Made by a program: the position numbers and the translations under genes
Shown here: positions 42,801 to 54,202 of the stretch, in pieces
How positions within the stretch are numbered: the first letter of the stretch is position 1
Layout of the letters: each line of letters starts with the position of its first letter
The notes under the pieces: model-generated
The model's input: only the letters and a program-made list of their open reading frames with translations
What the model was told of the DNA's origin: nothing
The model's database searches: none
From: Annona cherimola
Taxonomy: Eukaryota; Streptophyta; Magnoliopsida; Magnoliales; Annonaceae
Length of the DNA: 64,000 bases
Assembly (NCBI GenBank): GCA_030490835.1
Contig: CM059975.1
Coordinates: 4,305,579 to 4,369,578 of the forward strand
Direction of reading: 5' to 3'

Positions 42801-44253
42801 CACCTGAATTCGTACACATGCAGATTGTTATTTTTCAAAACTATTTTACAAAAAAATTTCAATAATCTAATAGAATCCCCAAATTATATAAATATAATAT
42901 TTGTGTACAAAAATATAAATATCACTACTTATTGCATCAAAACCTCAATTTCAATGTAATTTCTCTTAACATTTTGTGAAAATGATATAAAATAACTACA
43001 AAATAATGTAATTTTTTATAAAGTTTCTATTTATATATTTTAAATAAACTTGTAAAAATAAATCTTTTATGTAGTTGGAATTTTCTAGATTTATATAGAT
43101 GTCAAATTATTCAATTCACAAACGTAGTCAATTGAAAGATTTTATATAAAATATAATTATCAAAAAGTTTTCATATAAAATCTTCTTAAGATGAAAAAAT
43201 TTGGAAATTAGAAAGGTGAAATAATTAGCTTAACGAAATTTAGGTTTAAATTTTAGCAAATTTGACCCTTAAATTTATGAAAGTTTACAAATCTAACACG
43301 AATGATTATTGTTGTGAAATAGATTAGTATAAATTTTTGAAATAAAGAAATTGTTAGCATTGTAAAATGAAAAAAATCTAATTCACTTCACTTCCCTGTT
43401 TTCATAGGTTATTTTTGAATACTCTCACTACTCTTTACTTAAAATCAGAATTTTTAAAAAAAAATTAACCCTCAAACATGCATTCTTCATGTTAGAAAAA
43501 CTTCACTATATGCTTGTATATCTTAGGTTAAAAAAAATTCAATCATATGCATACATTGTTAATAAATTTTTGTAAATTTAATTTGATCTTTTTATTTTAA
43601 TTTGACTTAAATAAATATTTATTTTAAATTATAACAAGCAATGAGACAGATGAGTGAACTCTACGAGCTTTAGAAAACTTAGCTTACTAAGTTCGCAAAA
43701 TAAATCAACATAATAAATTTATTATATTTATAATTAATTTCTTTAATTTTTATTTTAATTCTAAATAACATTTATTTTTATTTATCAAAACAATTAAATA
43801 AAAGTATTACATTGAAGTTAAAATATCAAAATAATTATTACTATTTATTTGAAATAAATAATTTATCATCATTTAAAAATATTTATTTTGCAAGATATAT
43901 ATTTTAATTAATACTTTTCATATTTGTTCAAATTAATTTTTAATTTTATTTAAATTTGATTAACTTTGGTTGAATTTGATTAAACTTTATTTTGTTACAA
44001 TTTTGGGACATATAATTAAACCATTATTTACTTAATTATTAATTTTGAGATACAGAATTAAATAATGATTTAAATTAAGTATTTTTTACCAATTTAAGTA
44101 TTGGCATAATTTAAATTACAGTTTTAAAACATATAATTTTTCTATTAATTTTCTATAATTTTTTTATTCTATGTAAATATTTATTAAATTGATAGTTTTA
44201 CATTGATTTCACTTGAAGTAAATAAATTTGTATTTTTATTTTAAATTAATTAA

Positions 44254-44402
44254 TTCTAGTAATAATAAATCACAATTAGTATATTAATACGTTAAACTTC
44301 TAATATAAACTGTAATAATATTATTTTATAATTTTAATAAATTTTATTATAAAATTTCTATTAAATATTGTTATTTACTAAATTGATTATTGAATCAATC
44401 CC
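44254..44402. repeat. Direct repeat, left copy (149 bp)
   Basis: Starts TTCTAGTAATAATAAATCAC and ends near ATTGAATCAATCCC. The copy at 45001-45149 aligns without gaps and with about a dozen substitutions. Confidence 0.8.
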
Positions 44403-45000
44403 ATGAATTACTTAGAATCACGAAAATATAAGAAGCTTATGTGAACATTAAAAATTGTAGATATATTATAATTGAAGATATTATCTACTATTATTTTTAA
44501 TTATACATTTATATTTCTTTTGTACATGTTTATATTATTTAGAATCATTAAAATAGAATAAAATTCCATGGTTTATAAAAATTTGAAGATATATTGTAAT
44601 TGAAGATCTAATTTATTTTTTTAGATATAATTATTAATATAATAATGTGTGTGAAAGGGTGCGTGGGTGAGAGGTCGGGTTAATTTTTATCTTTTTTAAT
44701 GGAGTGTTGCGGGTGCATGAGTTTAATATAAATTTTTATCTTTTTATAAAGTTTCTTACCTTATTTTATTTTGATTTGCAAAAAATTTATAACAATAGAA
44801 GGTGACCGATATAATTTTTACTATTAAAAATGTAAATATCTTTTGTTTAATTTAATGCCTATATGTTAAGATGAAAATTATCCTATATATTTTTTGAAAA
44901 TTATCAAATTTTTATAGTCCTTATTTACATAAAATCATACTACTTTGTTAAGATTTTATGGATATATCGGCTATATTATTTTTTTTTTAAAATTTATTAA

Positions 45001-45149
45001 TTCTAGTAACAATAAATCACAATTAGTATATTAATATGTTAAATTTGTAATATAAACTGTAATAATATTATTACATAATTTTAATAAATTTTATTATAAA
45101 ATTTCTATTAAATGTAGTTATTTACTAAATTGATTATTTAACCAATCCC
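45001..45149. repeat. Direct repeat, right copy (149 bp)
   Basis: Starts TTCTAGTAACAATAAATCAC and ends near ATTTAACCAATCCC. The pair is too short and lacks TG...CA ends, so it is not an LTR pair by sight. Confidence 0.8.
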
Positions 45150-45430
45150 AAAAAGTAAAATATATTTATATATTAAATCTAAATTATAGTTATATATAAT
45201 TTATTACAATTTTAGTTTTACAGCGTCATATATATAATAATTTTTACAGTTTTATATATTTACGTAAATTTTGATTTTATTTAATTTAAATTAGTTAATA
45301 TTTTTAATTATAAATTTATATATTTATTTAGTTTTAAAATTATTTAAAGGTTTGCGTAGTTCTGAAATGAATTATTAATTATATATCTTTTGCAAAATAC
45401 ACAAATTAGGTAAAATATTTATAAAATATC

Positions 45431-47440
45431 AAAAATTAGATGCGGTTAGATGCTGTTAGATGCGGTTAAATACGGTTAGACGCTGTTAGATTAAGGTAGA
45501 TTTCATTAAATCGTATTATCTGAGTTTCAAGCTCCGTAATTAAGGTATAAATGACCTTATAAGGGGCCTAGGATCATATTATAGGTGTTAAATTATGATT
45601 AACTTATTAATTTCAAAAATTAGATGCTGTTAAATGCTGTTAGATTAAGGTGGATTTCATTAAATCGTATTATCTTAGTTTCAAATTTCGTAATTAAGGT
45701 GTAACTGACCTTATAAGGGGTCTAGGATCATATTACAGGTGTTAAATTAGGATTAACTTATTAATTTCAAGAATTAGATGCATTTAGATGCGGTTAGACG
45801 CAGTTAGATTGTGGTGGATTTCATTAAATCGTATTATCTGGGTTTCGAGCTCTCTAATTAAGGTGTAAATGACCTTAAAAGGGGCCTAGGATCATATTAC
45901 AGGTGTTAAATTATGATTAACTTATTAATTTCAAAAATTAGATGCGGTTAGACGCAGTTAGATTAAGGCGGATTTCATTAAATCGTATTATCTGGGTTTC
46001 AAGCTCTGTAATTAAGGTATAAATGACCTTATAAATGGCCTAAAATCATATTACATGTGTTAAATTAGGATTAACTTATTAATTTCAAAAATTAGATGCG
46101 GTTAGATGTTGTTAGATGCGGTTAGACGTTTTTAGATTAAGGTGGATTTCATTAAATCGTATTATCTGGGTTTCAAATTCCGTAATTGAGTTGTAAATGA
46201 CCTTATAAGGGACCTAGGATTATATTACAGGTGTTAAATTAGGATTAACTTATTAATTTCAAAAATTAGATGCGGTTAGACGCTGTTAGATTAAGGTGGA
46301 TTTCATTAAATCGTATTATCTGGGTTTCGAGCTCTGTAATTAAGGTGTAAATGACCTTAAAAGGGACCTAGGATCATATTACAGGTATTAAATTAGGATT
46401 AACATATTTATTTCAAAAATTAGATGCGGTTAGACGCGGTTAGACGCAGTTAGATTAAGGTGGATTTCATTAAATCGTATTATCTGGGTTTCAAGCTCTG
46501 TAATTAAGGTATAAATGACCTTATAAGGGGCCTAAAATCATATTACAGGTGTTAAATTAGGATTAACTTATTAATTTCAAAAATTAGATGCGTTAGATGC
46601 TGTTAGATGCGGTTAGATGTAGTTAGACGCTGTTAGATTAAGGTGATTTCATTAAATCGTATTATCTGAATTTCAAATTCTATAATTAAGGTGTAAATGA
46701 CCTTATAAGATGTCTAGGATCATATTACAGGTGTTAAATTAGGATTAACTTATTAATTTCAAAAATTAGTGCGGTTAGATTATGGTGATTTCATTAAATC
46801 GTATTATCTGAATTTCAAATTCCGTAATTAAAATATAAATGACGTTATAAGGGGCCTAGGATCATATTACAGGTGTTAAATTACGATTAACTTATTAATT
46901 TCAAAAATTAGATGCGGTTAGACGCTGTTAGATTAAGATGGATTTCATTAAATCGTATTATCTGGGTTTCAAATTTCGTAATTAAAGTGTAAATGACCTT
47001 ATAAGGAGCCTAAGATCATATTAAAGGTGTTAAATTAGGATTAACTTGTTAATTTCAAAAATTAGATGCGTTAGATGCTGTTAGATGCGGTTAGATGCAG
47101 TTAGACGCTGTTAGATTAAGGTGATTTCATTAAATCGTATTATCTGAATTTCAAATTCCGTAATTAAGGTGTAAATGACCTTATAAGAGGTTTAGGATCA
47201 TATTACAGGTGTTAAATTAAGATTAACTTATTAATTTCAAAAATTAGATGCGGTTAGATTATGGTGATTTCATTAAATCGTATTATCTGGGTTTCAAATT
47301 CTCTAATTAAGATATAAATGACGTTATAAGAGACCTAGGATCATATTACAGGTGTTAAATTATGATTAACTTATTAATTTTAAAAATAGATGCTGTTAGA
47401 TCCGGTTAGATGCTGTTATATGCGGTTAGATTCTATTATA
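45431..47440. repeat. Satellite-like tandem array, about 13 units of 142-184 bp with nested decamers
   Basis: Units start (AAAAATTAGATG or variant) at 45431, 45615, 45769, 45933, 46087, 46261, 46415, 46579, 46761, 46903, 47057, 47239 and 47382. Lengths are 184, 154, 164, 154, 174, 154, 164, 182, 142, 154, 182 and 143. Each unit has a variable run of a GTTAGATGCG/GTTAGACGCT decamer followed by a constant part: TTTCATTAAATCGTATTATC, then GTAATTAAGGTGTAAATGAC, then CCTAGGATCATATTACAGGT, then TTAACTTATTAATTTC. Length steps of 10 come from the number of decamers; the 182/142/143 units carry extra 1-2-bp deletions. Unit size is in the range common for plant satellites. Confidence 0.93.
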
Positions 47441-47942
47441 TTCAGAAAATAAAAAAAATATTAATAAATTTTCAAAAAATCAAGAAAAATAAAAGAAATT
47501 GTTGTTTTTGAGAGTACCTTAATTACATTAACTTTAAATAATATAACAAAACTCCTAATAAAAATTATATTTTCCAACTTTACCAATTATAATGAATTCT
47601 TATTAAAAAATAATTTTTTGTACACAAATATTTTTAGAAATTGTCAAATAATGAAAAATTATGTCTACATACATTTTAGTACTTGATATATCAAATGAAT
47701 GGAATAGATTGAAATTTTGTATATATGTAATACAAATTTTATCAAAAAACCAAACATACTCACATTTTTAAACAAATATACTCACGTTGTAAAATTACCA
47801 CAATGCCCTTACTTCCTTTTTTTCTCAGGGGAAAGGTTTCCCATTGGTTGGGCCTCATTTTAGAATACGAACTAAGTGAAAACAGGAGCAGATTGACTTC
47901 AAAATTTAAACTCGTTCTTCAACACTTGGGACTGTACGACCA
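47441..47942. other. AT-rich DNA right of the array
   Basis: AT-rich stretch without recognised features, becoming more mixed from about 47800. No gene. Confidence 0.4.
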
Positions 47943-47958
47943 TATCCCAACCCATCTT
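47943..47958. repeat. Left target-site duplication of SINE 2
   Basis: TATCCCAACCCATCTT, repeated exactly at 48281-48296; the last two T may belong to the tail. Confidence 0.9.
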
Positions 47959-48280
47959 TTTTTTTTTTTTGATTGGTACAAGTACATATCTCAACGCATA
48001 TCATACTTGAAGATCTGAGACATTCTTACAAATATAAGGGATACATCTTTTCCAAAGAAAGTCTGGAGACACAGCTCCACGAAAGAATAAGGAAGACACA
48101 GCTTCCAAACAACCACCTGGGAGACCACCCGCTCCCACACTACATCCATCCGGGAGACCTACTTGCTCTCACGCATATATCTATCGAAATCCGCACGCCC
48201 GCGGATTCGAACTCTCGACAGACTGCGCGCACGCGTTTCTGCGCCGCAGTCGGCCACCAACCGAGCTAGCCTCGGTTGGT
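47959..48280 (-). mobile_element. tRNA-derived SINE 2, minus strand
   Basis: On the minus strand the element begins ACCAACCGAGGCTAGCTCGG. This holds an A box (TAGCTCGGTTGGT), followed by a B box GAGTTCGAATCC about 50 bases on. It ends GTTGAGATATGTACTTGTAC, then CAATC and a poly-A tail, seen as poly-T at about 47957-47970. A 14-16-bp target duplication flanks it. The tRNA-like head is better preserved than in SINE 1, and the shared 3' tail places both in one family. Confidence 0.9.
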
Positions 48281-48296
48281 TATCCCAACCCATCTT
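48281..48296. repeat. Right target-site duplication of SINE 2
   Basis: TATCCCAACCCATCTT, identical to 47943-47958. Confidence 0.9.
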
Positions 48297-48360
48297 GACC
48301 CACCCCACATAAGTACACAACACTATAGACTGTAGCTTGTTTATATAAAAGTTTTATTAT

Positions 48361-48603
48361 GATATGATACAGTGCACCCAAGAGCATTTAGCCTCAGTGC
48401 ACCCTGATACTTTAAAAATACAAAAATATCACTGATTTTCAAAAACCAAAAATAAATATCTAAAATACTCTGAAAATGACAAAAATTAATACACATTTTA
48501 AATACATTTAGATTAACAGTTGTATAAAAAAATTTCAAAAAAATAAAAAAATGAATTAAATGAACCTCAAGTGCATTTAACCTTAGCCCGTCAGATATAT
48601 TTG
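48361..48603. mobile_element. Foldback MITE family C, partial
   Basis: Contains the family C core (CACTGATTTTCAAAAACC, AAATAAATATCTAAAATACT) and an arm with TACATTTAGATTAACAGTTG, ending TCAAGTGCATTTAACC. The left arm (CAAGAGCATTTAGCC, GTGCACC) is only partly matched on the right, so this copy is degenerate. Confidence 0.55.
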
Positions 48604-48995
48604 TCGAACTCATTAATATAAATAGAAGCCATGTATATGTGCAATTAATTTTATGACTTGTTCACGTGGATTATTCAAGTTATGACCTCCATATGAATCA
48701 ACAAAATAAAAAATATTACCAATGATATTTATACATTTCAAGAATGAATATTATTATTTTACATTTAACAGTTTTCATTATAATTTAAAATTTTACATAT
48801 ATGATAATTTTGTTAAAGGCAAACACGCATTCATCGAGGTAAGTTGCAAAATGGAATTATAAAAAAAAAATTTACTAACCCTCTATTATGATAATCGTAT
48901 TTTATTTTCATTAAATATTAAAATATTGAAACATTCAACCTTTAAATTTACCATAGATGTAACCTTATAATAATATGCAGGTAAATTTTTTAAGG

Positions 48996-49275
48996 GTGTG
49001 TTTGTTTGTGGCAAAAAAATATCAACCAAAACTTTTCATTCTAAAACTTTTCACTCTTCATGACTACTTTATTTTTTAATTATTTTTCACATTTTTCTAT
49101 ACAAACTAACTTATTTTTCAATTATTCTACACAACTACCCATACAACTAACATATCTATTTTAATTTTATTTTCTACACTGTTCATCATTACCACTACTA
49201 TATCACATCATTTTCTATCAATTTGACAACTTCTACTCTAAAAACTTTTCATCAAAAGTTTTTCTCCTAACAAAA
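48996..49275. mobile_element. MITE family B, copy 1
   Basis: Starts GGGTGTGTTTGTTTGTGG and ends CTAACAAAACACATCC. The interior contains AAACTTTTCACTCTTCATGA, CACATTTTTCTATACAA and TATCACATCATTTTCT in the family order. Confidence 0.7.
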
Positions 49276-49286
49276 CACATCCTAAG

Positions 49287-49567
49287 AGTGCATTTGGTAA
49301 TAAGTAAAAATTGTCAAGTTAAAATTTTTCAATCTAAAACTTTTCATTCTCCACAAGTACCCTATTTTTTAATTATTTCTTCACATTTTTCTATACAATT
49401 ACCCTATTTTTCAATCATTTCTACACAACTACCAATACAAGTAACCTATCTATTTCAACTTTATCCTATTTATTCCTCATCATTACCCCTATCATATCAC
49501 ATCATTTGACAACTTCTACTCTCTACAAATTTTCATCAAAAATTTTATTCATTTTCAAACACACTCA
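49287..49567. mobile_element. MITE family B, copy 2
   Basis: Starts GAGTGCATTTGGTAAT and ends TTTCAAACACACTC. Collinear with copy 1, which ends 11 bp to its left, in the same orientation. The proximity suggests tandem duplication or insertion beside an existing copy. Confidence 0.7.
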
Positions 49568-50183
49568 AAATTATCATATTTTAACCAACTTTTCAACTCG
49601 ACCCGTCATCTAGATACAGAGTAAAAAACCAATCTAAATGTAACAGTTGGACCAACCTTATCCCGACCCAATGTAACAAGTCAAGTCAGAATTTTTAAAA
49701 CGTGAGATCAGAATACGTGAGATCAGAATTGAGCACGCTCTAACCCGCCCTGATGTTCATCCTTGATACCAACGGATTGTCATCCGCCCAAGTCTCCAAT
49801 GATTCAATAGGATCACCATCAAATGGTGGGCCAAAATGAGGCGACGACGCAGAAATATTTTGGTTTAGTCAGACACCGGAGGCATGCCTCTTATATATAG
49901 ATATTAAGAAAGCAAATAGAATATCTTTTACAATATTTAATTTGATGTAAAAAAAATCATATATATATATATATATTTTATTTTTTTTTAAATATGGGAA
50001 TGTTCATAAAAATTTTGATGTTCTACCCATTATACATACATACATACATACATATATATATATACATATATTTTATTTTATTTTTCTTACACGATTCACC
50101 CTGTGCGTAACTAAACATATAAACTGATTTTTTTTTCTAAAAAAATTAGATTGTATTCAAAATATTATGAATTGTAGACTAAT
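49568..50183. other. Spacer with simple repeats
   Basis: Unassigned DNA with a TA run (49960-49975) and a TACA/TATA microsatellite (about 50033-50070). An immediate GTGAGATCAGAAT duplication occurs at about 49702-49730. No gene. Confidence 0.5.
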
Positions 50184-50496
50184 TTAAAAGGCAACAATTG
50201 GTGACCATATGAATTTGGATGGGTCGTATGGGTTCCCCACGAAGCCATTCCCAGAACTACCAGGATCTCCCGTCAAAGAGCAGCCCGACCATTCGAACGT
50301 CAAAAAGTTCATGCGATTGCCAACTGTAAATAAGACAATTTAACCAGTGTAAGTAATTAAACAAAACTAATAAAATTCAAATAAGGCTATGTGAGGCAGA
50401 AGGCAGAAAGTGATCACCTACAGTCAGTAGCAAAAGTTCTGCCAAAGGGCAAAGTAACTTGTCTATTTTCGATCCACTGCACCCTAGCAATTACCC
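50184..50496 (-). CDS. Possible terminal two exons of an unidentified minus-strand gene
   Basis: Two short exons fit good splice signals on the minus strand. The first is 50496-50422 (acceptor TTATTTGTCAG, donor GTAGGT), reading VIARVQWIENRQVTLPFGRT then FATD. The second is 50323-50184 (acceptor TTATTTACAG), reading GNRMNFLTFEWSGCSLTGDP and on to KFIWSPIVAF and TAA. The 98-bp intron between is typical for plants, and the frame joins exactly. The protein is not recognised. No further upstream exon was found in 50.5-57.6 kb, although that interval is T-rich on the minus strand, as long plant introns are. Alternatives are a gene relic or a chance frame. Confidence 0.35.
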
Positions 50497-51295
50497 CTGA
50501 CAAATAAACAGATTCCCAGAATTAAAAATGATTGTATGAACTCCATCAGACAAGATCTTTGAAAGCGAAAACAAATACTAACAAATAAAAGTGCCTGGCT
50601 TAAAAAAGATCAAGCTGTTGAAAATTGAACAGGACAGTAATCTGGAAACAGGAGAAAATGAGTATTAAAAAAATCAGGAAGGCATTCAGCACATAAGTAG
50701 TAATGGTTAACACCTCATCAAAATAACAGCAGAAAAACATATGATCACAAAATAGGCTGTCGAAATCATACAGCAGAGAAACATACAATCATAAATAGCA
50801 AATAAATGTGAATGCTTCATAACACCGCAGAACAATTTCAGATACCAATAAATCATAATCAGTTATTTCCCACCTAAGGGGGTTTAGCTATGTGGATCAT
50901 GGTTCTTAGATTCCTATACTTTGATAAACCCATTTCTAAAGCAGATACTGCTGCTGGTGAATGTAATGTACGATGAGTAGATGAAAAGATTGAAGAGCGA
51001 AGAATAATCATCTCAAGGGGACAAGAAGAGAAGAAGAGAAGAGAATAGAGGAAATTTTAAAAATTAGGGTTTAGAAAAATAGAAGAAAACTGTAAAAGAA
51101 CAATAGAAAATTTTAGGGGAACAAAGATCTCAATTATTCGTCAAAATAAGTTGCCTTGCATATCAACACAGTAACCCTATTTACTAGAAAAGACTAAATC
51201 CTAAAAATTATTCGATAAAAAAGATGCGATCACATGAACAAGGAAATTTGCATAACAAGAAAACTAAAAATAGAAATAACCTAAATTCCAATCTA

Positions 51296-51410
51296 AACCA
51301 TTATTTGTACTAAAAATACTAAATCCCTAAAATAACAAAAATTTCAAGTAAAAATCCTAAACAAAATAAACTCAAGTTAATGAAAGTTTCTTCACACCCT
51401 GCATCATCCT
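51296..51410. repeat. Diverged repeat, copy 1
   Basis: CATTATTTGTACTAAAAATA, TACTAAATCCCTAAAATAA and GAAAGTTTCTTCACACCCTG recur in order at 51982-52070. The pair may mark ends of a decayed retroelement, but no coding part is present. Confidence 0.5.
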
Positions 51411-51981
51411 CCCCAACTTAGAAAAAACACTACAAGATTTGTGGTGAACTTTCTTGAACTTAGGTCACAACAGATGATATAATACATCAAGTCCATCCAG
51501 CATCAGATTTGTTGAGCAACACCATTTGATTCCCATAACTTTTATGATCTTCTGCATGCATTCCTAGGTATTTTCTGATTTTTTGAAAATATAAAGACTT
51601 CTGCAATTTCTGTAAAATTTGGGCAATTCTGTAAATTTCTGAAAATGGCAAGGTGTTAGAAACTTAAGGATGATTTAAAAATCTGAAACGGCAATTATGG
51701 GTCATGCAGACAGCCGAACAGTAAACTGCAAGGCTAGAAACTATCCCAAACAAAAGCTTCCGGATTTAGAATCTCTGGCGGGTGGATGCTGGTGAGAAAG
51801 AAAATTTGGTGTAAACAGTTTATAACTGATTTAGGGAATGAAAACTCATAGGAAATATTAACCGAGCTTTACTCTAATATCAAGTTGATGTAGGACAGTA
51901 TGTAAAGAGACAAGAAAGAGGGGATCCTCTCAAGGGTAGGACATTAGAAGAATTAGGATTAGAAATAGCCAACAAGACAAT

Positions 51982-52070
51982 CTAGATCATTATTTGAATT
52001 AAAGATGCTAAATCCCTAAAATAAAAAATAATAATAACTTATGAAAGATTCTTCACATCCTATATCATGA
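51982..52070. repeat. Diverged repeat, copy 2
   Basis: CATTATTTGAATTAAAGAT, GCTAAATCCCTAAAATAA and GAAAGATTCTTCACATCCTA match copy 1 with an internal length difference. Confidence 0.5.
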
Positions 52071-52149
52071 TGTTGATGTTGACTGTTACTAAATTCTTAA
52101 AAGCTAGTTTTAGAGTAGTCATACAACATATATGACGTTTGTCATATGT

Positions 52150-52258
52150 TTGACAAAGAGGCCATCCCAGTGCATAGAGCTCCAGCACATTGCGGGGTCT
52201 GAGGAGGGGCATCCATGTACGTAGCCCTGCCGTTGTTTTACAAAGAGGCTATTTCCTG
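52150..52258 (-). mobile_element. Au-like SINE remnant, 3' part
   Basis: The plus strand reads CATCCCAGTGCATAGAGCTCC, ATTGCGGGGTCTGAGGAGGG, ATGTACGTAGCCCTGCCGTT and ACAAAGAGGCTATTTCC, the reverse of the conserved body of the plant Au SINE. The tRNA-like head with the Pol III boxes, expected beyond 52258, is missing. No target duplication was identified. Confidence 0.65.
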
Positions 52259-54202
52259 CGAATGAAATATTACTATGATAAAAGAAAACTTCTGTTTACA
52301 GGCTGCATTATATATTATCCTCCCGAATATGCTCATATTTTTTATGACCTTTCAAAATACTTTTTTTCGCTAGATGCTATCATTCATTCAGCTGATGAAT
52401 CTGTTCCACCCTAAATATTAACCTTCTGGTGTTTATTCCTGTGTGCCATGCATGACCATCCTCATTTTCCCCATCTTATATCAAGCTTATCCAGGATACT
52501 TCTTTTATTTTATGACCATTTCTGACCAAAGACGTCACCACCACCACCCCACTATATTCACTGCACTACTATCCCCAATGTGGTCTGCAGCACCGTTAAG
52601 CTGAACTGGATATAACCTATCACATAGTAGGCTTTTGTCTCACATCCCCATCAAACACTAGCACAGCCTTTACTTGGCTTCTTACAAGTCTGTCCACGCT
52701 TTAAACAAAGGCATAGTGCTTCAACGCTCTACTGAAGATCCATCTCCGAATGAAAGAACCCTTAGTATGAATGAACCAAAACTAACTAATACAAGTGTAC
52801 ATGTCTTGGCATTCTCTGCAAGCAGTGGAAATATTTGTCACAACATAATTGCCATCACACCAGCAAAACATTTTGTTCAAACAGAAGGCAAGAAAAGATA
52901 CTCCTTTTTTGGTCAAATACCTAATAATTGCTCCAGCGAATTTTTAATTGTGGAAAAATTATACCTAAGGTCCTAAAAGTCTCAGGTAACCTCAAAAAGC
53001 CCCTGAGTTTCACCGCATGAACCCCCCACCAACCCACCCCAGGGAGAGGTTCAGGGAAAACAAAAAGAAAAAGAAAAACGACTCTTTTAAAAGTGATATG
53101 CAAAATCTATTCAACTATATTCTATCATCAACGTTATAGCCAAAGAAATAATATCAAACAGCTGAATGTGAATTAACCTTCAAAAGTTTATTACCGGATT
53201 TCCAACCATTGATGCAATAGTAAAATGATTAAGTTTTACATTCTTCTACAACACAAATAATTATATTTAACACTTTCATACAAGATAGATGCTTAAGGTG
53301 AATTGGACAATGATACAGATAAATTTTGTTTCCTTATCTCTTTGGCCTTATAAGTATTTTGTTTAAATACGAGTTTTAATAAATGGCACAGAATAATAAA
53401 GAAATTGAAGAAGCAGCAGCTCATATTTGTTTACACCACTAGAAGGCAAATAAAATACTAATTTTTCATGTGTGAATAGAGAGCATTTTTATCATTTATT
53501 TTTGTTATACACATTTCAGGGGGTATATAAGGTTATACTAAACATTACAGGGGCATTTTTAGAAATAAAACCTCAGATAAGTACCTGGGGTTGTCCAAAA
53601 CATAAGCTAAAAAGTGATAAACTTCTCAAACATTGAGACTAACTTTTATATGTTTCAGATACCCCCAAAGGAACCAAAATTGAAGAATCCTCATGCCTAA
53701 CTCCCAAAAATAGCTAACACGTGCAGAAATAACAGCAAGAACAAATTCGACGTAGAAGACAGTGCAAAGAACTCTCATCTAGTCAAATTTCAAATAAAGA
53801 AAAACAAAGGGGATACAATGATGACTCGTTACAGATAATCCAAAATTGAAACATCCAACCCTTAACCTAATGCAGAATTGATGGCTTTGTGTCCAATATG
53901 AAAGCCAAGAAAGGATCAAAACCCTAAAATTTTGAACCAACTGTGGTATCAGAGAAATAAGATTGTACAGGAGAAAGGAAGCCCATGTTACCATTATCAA
54001 CCTAAAAACAAGTTCTCATACAAATCTTATAACATTACAACACTAAAGTTCTCATAACAGGTCAAACAAACACTATACGAAAGGCATCCATAGATCAACC
54101 ATGACATGGATGCAATTTAATAAGATAATAAAGAGCATTCAGGAAGACGGTATCACTTACTTGACCATGGAACCCATCCAGCTTGCTTCAAAAACGAACC
54201 TT

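Larger units (their letters stand above)
42820..45430. other. Extremely AT-rich block
   Basis: About 2.6 kb made almost wholly of A and T, with sharp boundaries against the GC-richer block on the left and the tandem array on the right. No gene. It includes a 149-bp direct repeat (44254-44402 and 45001-45149). Confidence 0.6.

Noticed and set aside
44254..45149. LTR pair of a small retrotransposon
   Set aside because: Only 149 bp, no TG...CA ends, no primer-binding site, no polypurine tract and no target duplication seen.
45431..47440. CRISPR-like array
   Set aside because: Units are 142-184 bp with no short repeat/unique spacer alternation, and the DNA is plant nuclear; it is a satellite.
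51000..52080. LTR retrotransposon flanked by the diverged repeats at 51.3 and 52.0 kb
   Set aside because: No coding region or convincing ends; only short shared blocks, so kept as repeats.
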